In this document: piece after piece, positions 45,443 through 56,330 of the stretch
How the letters are laid out: the number at the start of each line of letters is the position of its first letter
How positions within the stretch are numbered: position 1 is the stretch's first letter
Assembly: GCF_029873635.1 (NCBI RefSeq)
Contig: NC_080419.1
Span: 66,851,323-66,915,322, forward strand
Direction of reading: 5' to 3'
Length of the DNA: 64,000 nt
Origin: Malania oleifera
Lineage: Eukaryota > Streptophyta > Magnoliopsida > Santalales > Ximeniaceae
Notes under the pieces: model-generated
The model's database searches: none
Seen by the model: the letters and a program-made list of their open reading frames with translations, nothing else
Told to the model about the DNA's origin: nothing
Position numbers and translations under genes: made by a program

Positions 45443-45917
45443 TTAACCAAATGTTCAAAATGAAGTAAGTAGAATGAACAACAATATCAATTCATTATCT
45501 TCACCTTGAAGGAAGACATTGAATTTAAGCGAATAGCTAATTTGTGGGTTAAACTAATTTATTTGTTGATTCAAGTCTCCACTCAAGGCATACAATTAGT
45601 GTGTAGGGCTTTCTTTAGGAGCAGTTTGTTAGTGCTATTATTTGCTATAGGTTCTCCAATTTTATCCCTAATTTTTAGTGCCATAATGTCCTATATGACT
45701 CAATTTGCCAAATAGGACCGATAAAAATAAAACAATCTGCTTTAGTCCCGGCCCATCCTCAACCATTTACCTTCTTGTTGGACCTTCTATTGCATTTGCC
45801 ATGAGCTGAAGTTCCACTTCCCATTGGACTTTTCAAACTTGATCTTCATCCCGTTCATCCTCGGGGCAACTAAGATGCAAACCTAGCATGAACCTAATGC
45901 TTTGATACCAATTGTTG
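45443..45917 (-). pseudogene. Copia relic: gag N-terminal part and primer site
   Basis: On minus, MNGMKIKFEKSNGKWNFSSWQMQ (about 45862-45795) resembles the gag start of Copia elements (KFNGxNFxxWKxxM). Before it, 'ttggtatcaaagc' (about 45905-45917 on +, reverse) is a tRNA-Met-like primer-binding site next to an LTR end ('..tattcaca'). Stops follow. This belongs with the relic at 42924-43346. Confidence 0.65.
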
Positions 45918-46190
45918 TGAATATGACCAGTAGGGTTTTGCTTATATAGAGAAAAGCAGATGAAATTAAGATAGAAAGATAAGAGCGCAACATTTTTACA
46001 GGTTCAACAGCCTACATCCATGGAGTCCGTGAGAATTTGAAACTTCCTTATGTTTTCATTAGCTATGAGTAGAAATATCCCTTCCATGAAAACACCAAAA
46101 TACCCTTATATAAAAATACATGGACACTACACCTTGGCTTAAAATTATATTATTCCTTCCTATTGGGAACTTCACCCTCTCATAGTGTTA
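45918..46190 (-). mobile_element. Probable 5' LTR remnant of the Copia relic
   Basis: Sequence directly 5' of the primer site, with 'tatatag' and 'tatataa' promoter-like strings near 45952 and 46117. The outer end is not defined. Confidence 0.4.
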
Positions 46191-46583
46191 TTCACGGATG
46201 GACCTTTCAATGCCCAGAAAAGTTTCTATGTAGGGTGAAAGACAGTTTTCAAGTTGATCACCTTTAAAATATGAGCCACAACTCAACATCATTGATACGT
46301 ACTTCTCAAACGTTTTAATTAAGTTAGGGTCTAATTGGTATTGTTGCTGTTTTCTGTTTTCGCTTCTATACAACGAAGAAATGGATTATAAAAATGCATT
46401 TATTTATGTTTCCATTTTTCTATTTTTGTTGTCATTTTTCAACTGTTTGCAAAAAAATTTGAAAACTGTTGCCAAAATATTTTAATATTCAGAATTAATT
46501 TTTACTTTAGATTAAATCATATTAATTTTTACTTTAGATTAAATCATTCATTTTTATATAGTTAAAACTAAAATAAATATGAT

Positions 46584-46754
46584 TGTTAAGATTTGATTAA
46601 AATGAATGATCTAACTTGAAGGTTGCTCTCTCGCTCTATTTATAATAAAAATTAAATACATTCTAATGACAATAATACCCTTACTAGTTCTCACTAATTA
46701 ACATACTAACACACTTGGTAATAATAATATTAAAAGACATAAATAACCTCTAAC
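46584..46754 (-). repeat. 3' LTR of the short-LTR Copia element
   Basis: Begins TGTTAAGATTTGATTA on + and ends 'acctctaaca'. Paired with 50771-50932. Confidence 0.9.
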
Positions 46755-46989
46755 ACTCCCCCTCAAGTTGGAGCATAAATGTCATATGCTCCTAGTTTGT
46801 TACAAATGAATTTAACATGAGCACCCCCCGGCGCTTTGGTAAACGAATTAGTAAGTTGCATATCTGACTTCACATAAGTTGTAGTAATGAGCTTCTGCAC
46901 AAACTTCTCTCGAACAAAGTGGCAATCAACTTCATAGGCTGAGAATGAGAAATACCCAATTCTTCCAACATTTTCTTTAACTAGACAAG

Positions 46990-49900
46990 TTCACAAGTAG
47001 TGTCAGCTATAACTTTATATTGTGATTCAACAGTTGACCTTTCCACCACAGTTTGTTTTTTATTCTTCCAAGAAACCAAATTACCACTAACCAAGTTAAG
47101 TTACCCAGTTGTGGATCCTTGGTCAGGAGGCAATCCAGCCTAATTTGCATCTGTATATCCATGGATATAAGTGTGACCCTAATCATGATATAAAAGACCT
47201 CTCTCGAGTGCACCTTTGAGATATCTTAGGATGTGAATTGCTGTGTCCCAATGACTTGTCCTTGGAGAACCTAGAAATTAACTTAAAAAATAGTTGCAAA
47301 AGATATGTCTGGTCAAATGATTGTGAGATAATTCAACTTTTCAACAAATCTCTGGCATTGTCTAGGATTAGATAGCAAATCATTCATATTCGACACTAAC
47401 TTGCGATTAGGATCCTTGGATATATTAATCGGTTTAGATCCCAATAGCCTAGTTTCATCCAATAGATCAAGAACATTCTTCCTCCATGACAAAACAATTA
47501 TGATACGAGATCCATATACACCTAAAAAGTATTTCAACGGTCCCAAATCTTTGGTCTGAAACTTAGTTTGTAGAAAAAATTTGAGATTCTAAATACCTTT
47601 ATCATCATCACCTCTAATAACAATATCATCCACATAAACAACAAGAAGGATCCTACCCGATGAAGTACGAGGATAAAGCACGGAATGATCCACAGCACAT
47701 TGTCAAAGACCAAACTCAAGTACTATAGTATTGAAATGACCAAATCATGCTCTAGGAGACTGTTTTAAGCCATATAGAGCCTTCTTGAGTCGACACACTA
47801 AGTCAGACTCCCTAACAAACCTAGGTGGTGCTCCATATAAACCCCCTCCTCAAGTCCTCAAGTTCACCATGCAAGAAGACTTTTTTCACATCTAACTAAT
47901 GTAGAGGCCAGTGACAAGTAGTAGCGAAGGAGATGAACAGACATACTAATGTAACTTTGGAAACTGGAGAAAATGTATTAGAATAATCCAGACCATACAC
48001 CTGAGTGTATCCCTTAGCAACAAGATGGGCCTTTAGATGAGCCCTGTAACCATCAGGGTTGACTTTCATAGCGTGTGACAACCAACCATGGATTTGTCAA
48101 GAGGAAAGAGGTACCTAGTCCTAAGTACTATTGTCATGGAAAGCATTCATCTCTTTGACCATAGCATCCGTCAACCTATAATGGGCTATGGATTTATGAA
48201 GGGTAGTAATGATAGAGCAGTAACAAAACAATAATAGGAGGATGATGAGGAGTCATAACAAACATAGTTGGAAATGGGATGTTAGGTACATGTGTGTTCA
48301 CCTTTCTGAGCAGCAATAGGGCTATCAACATCAGGGGAAGTATGATCATCAGACGAGGAAACCAAAGGCATTATTGTAGAAGCTAGAGTGGACTCTCCTC
48401 CTTGGAGCTACCCCCGTGAATACACTTGCAAATTAGGATGGTCAAGACAATGAGAAGGATTTGAACTACATGGAAACTCAGATGGTTGGTTGGGCAAGGA
48501 CAGCAACGTCGAATTTGGAAGATTAGGCAAAGGAAGAGACTCATTGAGTTCAGAAGCATTCAATGACTGGGTGTATTAAGGTGTAGACTCAAAGAAGGTA
48601 ACATCAACAGAAATAAAGAAGCGATGCAGCATAGGACTATAACAACGATATCCCTTTTGAGTATATGTTGTAGCCCAGAAAGGCACATTTTATAGCATGA
48701 GGATCCAACTTATCCAGCCCAGGAGTTAGTTGACAAACAGAAAGGCACACACCCAAATATATGAGGAGGAAGAGAAAATAAAGGTAAATTAGGAAAGAGA
48801 ATGGAGTAGGGAATTTTACCATTAAGAACAGAGGATGGCATTATGTTGATAAGACGACAAGTAGTAAGTACAACATCACTTCAAAACACTTTAGATACAT
48901 GCATTTGATAAAGTAAGGTGTGAGTCATTTCAAGAAGATGTCTATTTTTCCTCTTTGCAACCCCATTTGGTTAAGGAGTGTGGGCATAGGATGATTAATG
49001 AACAGTGCTAAACTGAGTCATATAAGTAGTGAATTATGCACTGAAATACTCTTTAGCATTATTACTTCGAAGTATTCAAATTTGCAAACCAAATTGAGTC
49101 TTTATTTCAAAACAAAAGGCACAAAATACATGAAATAACTCAAAATGATATTTTATTAAATATAACTAAGTCATTTTTGAATAATTATCCGCAAAGGTTA
49201 CAAAGTACTGAAAACCCAACTTGGACACCACCCTACTAGAACCTCAAACATCATAATAAACTAACATAAAAGGGCTTGCAGCCTGTTTATTGAATCAGAA
49301 AGAAAAAGGAACAAAATGGTGTTTTCCCAACTAATAAGACTCACAATCGAGACTAGACATAGAACTCAAACTAGGAACAAAACATTTTAACTTTTCCAAT
49401 GAAGGATAACCTAGGCGACAATAAATTTGGAAGGGTGTGGCAGTAACAATGCAGGTGGTAGAAGGAGATAGCGGCTCAAAGTGAAGAGTCAACTAGCTTC
49501 ACACCCTCTGCCAATTTTCTTCCTCGTCTTCAAATCTTGAATTACTACATAATCAGGGAAGAATATCACTGAACAATTCATGGATTTAGTAATTTTTCTA
49601 GCGGACGTAAGATTGAAAGGAAATTTGGGAATATATGAAACCGAAGGAAAAGAAATAGAAGAAGTGAGATTTGCTGTCCTAATTCTCTTGACTTCAGTGG
49701 TGGATCCATTAGCAAGAGTAACACAAGGTAAATTTGCAACATATTGAAGAGTGGAGAAGAAGCTAGGTATACCTATGATATGATCAGTGGTAGCAGAGTC
49801 TATGACCCTAGGTCTAGGATGAGAAGTATTGGATGACAGGCATACTATGTGATTAGTTGTTCGGATAAGAGATGCAATGGGAACTTGGGAAGAGAAGCTT

Positions 49901-50757
49901 GTTGTGACATTTGATATTGTTGAAACTTGGAATACTCTTCCTCAAACATGGATATAGTACATTACCCCCAACTCGGTCCCAAAGGCGAGGAGTCGGTGGT
50001 GGCTGCATTGGTGACACATGAAGGTTTGCCATGAAGATACCAACATTGCTCAATGGTATGATTACTCTATCCACAATGAGTGCACTTGCGAGGAGTACCT
50101 CTGCCTCGCCCATCTCTACCACTACGACCACTTGAACCATCGCGATAACTTTGGTGGTTGCTTGGTAGAGAACTAGAATCACCTTGTGTAGCAAAGCCTG
50201 TTCTCTCAGAGCCAGATGCAAGAGCAGGAGAATGCGTACTATAGGAAGCACAAAGGACATGAGAATAAACATCGGCTAATGATGGCAGCTTGGCACTACC
50301 AAGTATCTGGGACTGGACTAACTCAAACTTGGGTCTCAAGCCTACTAGAACATGAAGAACTGTCATTTGCTCACAAAGAAGCCTACACAAACCTTGAACA
50401 GAAATTAACAGAATACTGTGAGTGCATGGTAGAAAAAGGTTGAATTTTTGAGCAAAAAACAGGCCTAACAGCTTGATTATATAGTCTAGGGAAGGATTCA
50501 TAATATGGCAGAGGAACCAAAAAAAAAAAAAGTGGCTAGAGCTTCACTTACGTGCCGGCGTGTGGGGTCAGCACTACCAGAATTTGGCTGGCACGTGGGG
50601 GCTGCTCCTTCGCGATGAGGTTTTCTAGGGTTAGGCTTTGGGGGGTTCTGTTTATGGGTGTATGGTTGGTTTTGTGAAATAATATGGGATGGAGGTGGAT
50701 CTAGGAAGGACAACTGCTCCGACAACAGTTGAGGGGAATAGGGTTTAGGTTGGATCA
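46990..50757 (-). pseudogene. gag-pol of the short-LTR Copia element (broken)
   Basis: From right to left: gag start (50758..), a zinc knuckle CTHCG..SNHTIEQC with an in-frame stop (about 50095-50050), and protease with DSATTDHI (about 49800), where the usual DSGATDH has lost its glycine. The integrase zinc region is GYPSLEKLKCFVPSLSS (about 49420). RT has [20 protein letters not shown] (48030-47970), YVDDIVI (about 47635) and KDLGPLKYFLG (about 47545). RNase H is recognisable as TVESQYK..ADTTCELV (about 47030-46985). The YVDD box survives, but at least ten frame breaks do not allow a polyprotein. gag looks shortened between its start and the zinc knuckle. Confidence 0.88.
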
Positions 50758-50770
50758 CACTCTGATACCA
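50758..50770 (-). other. Primer-binding site of the Copia element
   Basis: On minus TGGTATCAGAGTG, complementary in type to the 3' end of initiator tRNA-Met, immediately after the 5' LTR. Confidence 0.9.
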
Positions 50771-50932
50771 TGTTAAGATTTGATTATAATGAATGACCTA
50801 ACTTTTAGATAGGTCTCTCCCTTTATTTATAATACAAATTAAATACATTCTAATGACAATAATACCCTTACTAATTTTCACTAAATAACATATTAACACA
50901 CTTAATAATAGTAATACTAAAAGACGAAAACA
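50771..50932 (-). repeat. 5' LTR of the short-LTR Copia element
   Basis: Starts TGTTAAGATTTGATTA on + like the 3' copy and ends 'gacgaaaaca', one base run before the target duplication atgat. Confidence 0.9.
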
Positions 50933-50937
50933 ATGAT

Positions 50938-53900
50938 CAAATGAAATTAAAATAAAAATGTTCATAAAATCTCACAAAATTAAAAAAATAATAAAATCCA
51001 TGTAGAAAATATTTTTATTTTATGTTTGGAGATGCTTTGAATTTGGATTTGGATAAGATGTAATATAAAATTGTATTGAAATTTGTCCAAATCCACCAAA
51101 ATGCAAATCCAAGGTTCAAAATCCATGCTCCCATACGTAGCATTACTATTTTTCAATTGTCATGTACAATAAGATTGTTCTGGTAAAGTGAATTTTGAAA
51201 TATACTAATTAAGTAATTTTAATAATTTTTTATTTTTATTATAGTATTTTTAATTTGTGTTATATTGTACTTTTATTATTTTTAATCATATTTTCTTTAA
51301 TTGTTATTTCATTTAAGGATCAGCATGATTATTAATCAACTTTTTAATTTTTTTTAGTTTTATAATTATTAACCTAACATGTTGCTGGTTTATGGTTTTT
51401 TGTTTTTGTTTTCATTTTTAGTTTTAGTTTTCATAATTTTGGACAGTGATACCAAGCAATCTCTTAATTGTTCCTTTCCATCCAAAAAAATAAAAGAAAA
51501 TTAGTTTTATTTTTCTATTAATATATATATATTTTTATTATTGATATGTCATCTATAAACTTTTTAATTGATATTTCTGTAGCATTCATGTTGCACATTA
51601 GTGTTCCAAAAGTATTGACAAACCTCATGGGCTGCCCCTTTCCTCAAACTTGCTCCAATGCGCGTTCCTGCTTCATCTTCTGTAATTTTTGAAGGAATGA
51701 GTTTGAATTTTCTAAATAAAGGTTAACACATAACTATAATAAATTTAGTGGGACTTTAGTAGTTTAATGGCAAATAAAATTCAAAAACAAAATGTACGAA
51801 GCTGTGAATTCAGAGTTTAGAAAATTTGACCTTCCAGATAAAGCATATGTGAATCAGTGAAGGTGAACTTTTCTCTTTTGAATGTTAGCTAAACAATTGT
51901 TCATGAGAATCAAAACTTCATTTTCATTTATTTAATTCACAAATGGTCAAAACAATGAAGTGTCCACTTAGAGGATGGTTGAAAACAAACAACTTCATTC
52001 TGTTGGTTTCCAGGAGGAGAAAGCTCGTGAGGGCATTGGTTTTAGTGGGAAAAAGAAAACCTAGCAAAGTCAGGCTATAGAGGTTTCTGCTTTGATGATT
52101 GGTTTAGCTCATGGAAATTTCACTGTTGTTTTGATTTACATGTCGTTATTCGTACTTGCTCTAAAATAGATTGCATACCAAAAATTATCCTTTGCAGTTG
52201 GTCCTTATTCAGTGTTTTTCTATCCTCCTAGAATTAGAGAGCCTTGATATTGATCAGGCGAAGTGCTTGCTGCCGGAAAATAGAAGGAATATAGAACTTT
52301 GTGTTAAAAAATTTGTCCATAATTCTACGTTCTTTTATGGAAGGTCCTGGTAATAGTGAGTTTTTCTAGGTCACTGGGTTATATTTTTGAAAGAAGGGGA
52401 AATACAAAACACATTTTTCCTTTAAATATTAATGTTTGTATTAATTGATGATTGGCCTGTTGACCTTTGTTTAAGGACTTAAGTCTCCCTTGCATTCACC
52501 CATGTCCAAGAGCTGTTTGAACACTTATAGTGAGTCCTTGACAAAATGTGCAAAATAAGAACTTTGCTTGGCCCCTCTATTCGGGAACTGGTCATACGGT
52601 TATGAACTTTATCATGATTTAATCTCGAATTGTGGCAATAATTTTTTAATGCACGCATGAAAATTTATGCACACTGAAATTATAGAATTCACCTCAAAAC
52701 GGCAGTCAGCCTACTTTAGGACAAAATCCTGATCTCTTATGTTATTTGATCAGACCTTTTCAATATGAATTATGTTTAAAAGTGTTGTTGTCTTCATAGT
52801 TTTGTACCCTTCCTTTCTGGGTATGTATCGGCATGTATTGTTTTCCTTTAAGTTGTTGGGTTTAACAATACATGTGAACAAATTTACTCCAAATTATTAA
52901 AGTTACTAAATTATCCATACAAAAATACCAATGAAATGCATAAAAATAACATTTTTAATACATACAATATGTTCATTGCATCTGTATCTACATATATTTG
53001 AGGGTTAATTACGTTTTACCTCCATGTACCTTTGGGATCATTTTAATTTATTTCCCTTGCTTTTTAGAAGTGTTACTACATCTCTGTATGGTTGGAGGAT
53101 ATTTTGATTTACCTCTCTGCCTTATAAGAAGTCACTATGATCCAAATTAAGAGATTGCTTGTGAATTCTACCTGTTTCTTAGTTTTTACGATATTTAGAA
53201 CCTGTAATATCATCTAATTTTTAAACTTTCCTCATGAAGTTATATGTCACTCTTGTTGTTTTATGAAAATGTAAAGACTTCAAAAAAAAAAAAAAACATG
53301 TTTGACACATCGAGTGTAAGTACTTAGATTTGGAAGAACAGATGCTATATTCAGGGTCACAGAAACTACAATGATAATGAACTTACCAACCATATTATGG
53401 GATTTTAGGAGAATAACTAATGCATTCTTTAGAAGATAAAGATGCATTGATTGAGGATTAGACCAGGGATGGTCATTTACAATGCTTTAATCTTGTGCAA
53501 GGAATTGTTAATGCATTGGCATGAGAAGGGATTAACCTAAGTATGAGTGATGTGGCCTAGAGAGATCAAAAAGTAGACATTCCTGGTAGGACATCTGGTC
53601 TTAGAACTGAATTACTTGGATTTATGTAGCCATCTTAGCAGTTGAAATGCTATTGCTTGTTGGGTCGAGTTCTGTTGCTGCTGCTGTTCTTGCTGTTAGT
53701 ACATTGTGGAACTCCTGACTATGTCTCCATTTGGTAATGGCTTGGAACTGTAGGACCATAACATTCATGTTTCCCTTGAATTCAATTCCAGGTTCATTGT
53801 ATTACTGACACTTAAATATACAGCTTGCTTTGTAGGGTTTTAGGTTGTCATTTGTATTCTGTTTCACTTTAAGTCTTTCAAAATTTCGTTTTGGTGAACA

Positions 53901-53938
53901 CCTTGTTGAGATTTGAGCTAAATGGGAAAACTTTGCAG
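50938..53938. other. 3' part of RABA5 intron, no element recognised
   Basis: AT-rich intron sequence with an A-run at about 53281-53295. No coding motif. It ends in a pyrimidine-poor acceptor 'aaaactttgcag' at 53938. Confidence 0.5.
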
Positions 53939-54261
53939 CCCATTGTGATACAACTGTGGCAAGGATGTTGGTTGGGAACAAATGTGATCTTGATAACATT
54001 AGAGATGTGGGTGTGGAAGAAGGCAAAGGCCTTGCAGAAGCTGAAGGATTGTTCTTTATGGAGACATCTGCCCTAGATTCTACAAATGTTAGGAAGGCTT
54101 TCGAGCTTGTTATCCAAGAGATCTACAGCAATGTCAGCAGGAAGGTCTTGAATTCTGAATCATACAAATCTGAATTCTCTCTCAACAGGGTGAGCCTTGT
54201 TGGCAATGGTACCAATGGATCAAAGCAAACCCAGAACTACTTTTCTTGCTGCTCCAGGTAA
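53939..54261 (+). CDS. Rab GTPase, RABA5 subfamily, exon 2
   Basis: Completes the Rab of exon 1 (codon 111 to stop TAA at 54259-54261, total 217 residues). G4 box NKCD is at 124-127 and G5 box ETSAL at 152-156. The family stretch RDVGVEEGKGLAEAEGLFF lies between them, and FELVIQEIYSNVSRK closes the fold. The hypervariable tail ends QTQNYFSCCSR; the two cysteines (214-215) fit double geranylgeranylation for membrane attachment. The length equals that of typical RABA5 proteins, and all nucleotide-binding motifs are intact, so the gene is probably functional despite its huge intron. The best match from memory is RABA5b/c (ARA4-like). Confidence 0.95.
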
Positions 54262-54560
54262 ATTCTCTGCATGCATTTATAAATATGTACAATTTGAGGA
54301 GCTTTTTGAGGCTGGTCCAATGTGTTTTGTTGGTATTATTTTTTTTTTTCTTTTAATTCTTTTTTCTTTTTAATATTTCATACGGACATTGATGGATTCT
54401 TTAGTCACTAAAAAACAAAAAAATTGCTGTTATTTGTCATGAAAGTAGATGTGAATTTGTTGTCTTCGATTTAAGATAAAAGAACCAAAAATGAAGGAAC
54501 TTTCAGCTATGGATAGTTGTGACTGCACATATAATAAAGTGGGCTTTCATCTAATTTTAC
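54262..54560 (+). other. RABA5 3' untranslated region (probable)
   Basis: Follows the stop codon. T-rich, with an AATAAA polyadenylation-like signal at 54533-54538. The transcript end is inferred. Confidence 0.5.
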
Positions 54561-55978
54561 AAGAATGTATCATTTTCATTAAGATATGGCGATCGAATTT
54601 TGTAATAATACAATGCTAGACATTCAAGTTAAAAAAGATACATTCCTATGTTTGGGAGCATGTATTTTATTTAAATTTGTATGAATTTATACCCAACTTA
54701 ATACAGCTCTTTAAAATCCACAATTCCAGTTCTGAGGCCCAAACTTTCAGCTTCCAAACGTAAGGTTCTGAACAAAAGAGATTGCGTGGGAATTTTATCC
54801 ATTTAATTGTTAAGGCAATCTAGTGCAGCCTCCCTTGGTGGGCATTTGCTAGCCCTCTGAATTAAAATTGTTTGGAGGCTAGAGTTCCCTCCTTTTTATC
54901 TAAAGATGCAGATGGATTGTAGGTGCTTTCCTTTCTGCTTCGAACCAGGATGCATCCAAAATGATTCCCAAGACTCCACGGGAGGCCATCATGGGCTAGC
55001 GTGGGAGCAATCCTGATAATGGCTACTGTGATGCTTAGCGCAATGAATGTTATGGGCTTAATACATCGAAAACCCATGCACTAACGTGCCTCTCATTCTC
55101 ATGTTAGTATCCTTTATGAAAGAGAACTCATATTTTGTTGATCAAGAATTTTGTTTGAAGAAAAGAAATAAAAAAAAAGTAGAAAAACCAATTTTCTATT
55201 TTACTTTCTTTTTAATCCAAATATTATTAAGAATGAGAATTGATTCAGATAACTGCGCCCTTCCTTGTTTGTTGGAGAAGAAGCGAGTGCACTGGAAAAG
55301 AATGGGAACTGAGTTTATCTTTTCTATGGTGAAATATCTGAAGCATAACTGCGCACACGATTTTTGACGATAGGAGCATTTGGTAGAGCTGGCAAACTAC
55401 AAAGGTTAAATTTTAATGACATGTAAAATTAAAATTTTAAGAATCAATCTATTATATGTTTTATTTATTTATTTATTTTTTTCACGATGTGTTTCGAGTT
55501 GCAATTGGACCTTCCGATTGCCCTGAACAATGGTAAATTAAAACCGCGTCCAAAATGAAGTAATGCAAGTAATTCCATGAAAAGGCCTAGCTTGAGGACA
55601 GTGAAATGGCGCTGTGGAAAAAGTGACTGGGTTGGATTCTAATGCCCGAATGCAATAAGATTCAAAGTAATTGCAGTTGTTGCTTGCCTGTAAGTGTAGA
55701 GAATATAGAAGAAGCTGCTAGCCTAGCAGAGTCGCATCAGCTGAGATTCTCAACTGGTAATCAAATCAATTTCAGGCCACATTATTCAACCCCTTCTGTT
55801 ACTAAGTGCTTCCAGCAATTACATTCTTTAGGTGGGAGGGCAGCTGTGGGAGTGGATATGATTGAGAATTGAACCCAACTCACAACTCACATCTCACAAG
55901 AATAGAAAAAGCCAACCCCACTCCACCATTTCCCACCAGCACCGCCCACAACAAAAGTTGTTAAACAATCTCCAATTC

Positions 55979-56009
<31 letters not shown>

Positions 56010-56330
56010 TTCAACTTAAAATCATGAACTACAGCAATAAATATATATTTTTCAAAGAAACTACTTGAGAAGGATAAGTGAATCAATATAAGCTGACCCA
56101 AATTGACTTAACAGCTAGCAATTATAACCCCATCTGCCCAAGCTTCAAGCCTGTAGAAGCATTTGCTTCCTTCAGAGCATATGAAATCTTTCACCTCATA
56201 TCCTCTTGATTGCTCTGTTCTGGATGAGGGTAGAAACTGAGATAGAGATGAAGGTGGTGCCTTCTTATTTCTGTCTTTTTTTTTTTTCCCCTTCCTGGGT
56301 TTGGACTATGCCTTTAAGATTTGAAAGCTT
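54561..56330. other. Intergenic region between RABA5 and the pirin gene
   Basis: No supported gene. It includes the pirin 3' UTR close to 56330 (a run of about 13 T at 56275-56288). Open stretches at 54862-55077 (-) and 55642-55872 (+) show no motif and are probably chance. Confidence 0.55.
55980..56009 (+). repeat. (TAA)n microsatellite
   Basis: About ten ATA/TAA units. Confidence 0.9.

Larger units (their letters stand above)
46584..50932 (-). mobile_element. Complete short-LTR Copia retrotransposon (TSD atgat), inactive
   Basis: The 3' LTR is 46584-46754 and the 5' LTR 50771-50932 (about 160-170 bp each), flanked by atgat at 46579-46583 and 50933-50937. The primer site TGGTATCAGAGTG (minus; 50758-50770 on +) abuts the 5' LTR, and polypurine GAGGGGGAG (46755-46763 on +, reverse) abuts the 3' LTR. 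The two LTRs differ at roughly 15 percent of positions plus small indels by eye, so the insertion is old. It lies antisense in RABA5 intron 1. The coding region is broken throughout. Confidence 0.92.
33203..53938 (+). other. RABA5 intron 1 (20,736 bp)
   Basis: Phase-1 GT-AG intron: donor GTGAGTGC at 33203, acceptor TTTGCAG ending at 53938. Splicing gives a perfect Rab reading frame. Rab genes of this subfamily usually have one intron at this place, but normally far shorter. The excess is transposons: LINE 35374-38600, solo LTR 39733-41697, Copia relic 42924-46190 with nested solo LTR, and Copia 46584-50932. A degraded open stretch at 33736-33963 and the G-run at 35222-35236 have no identified function. 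Confidence 0.9.

Noticed and set aside
55642-55872. 76-codon frame between RABA5 and pirin
   Set aside because: No motif, no homologous copy and no promoter context; probably chance.
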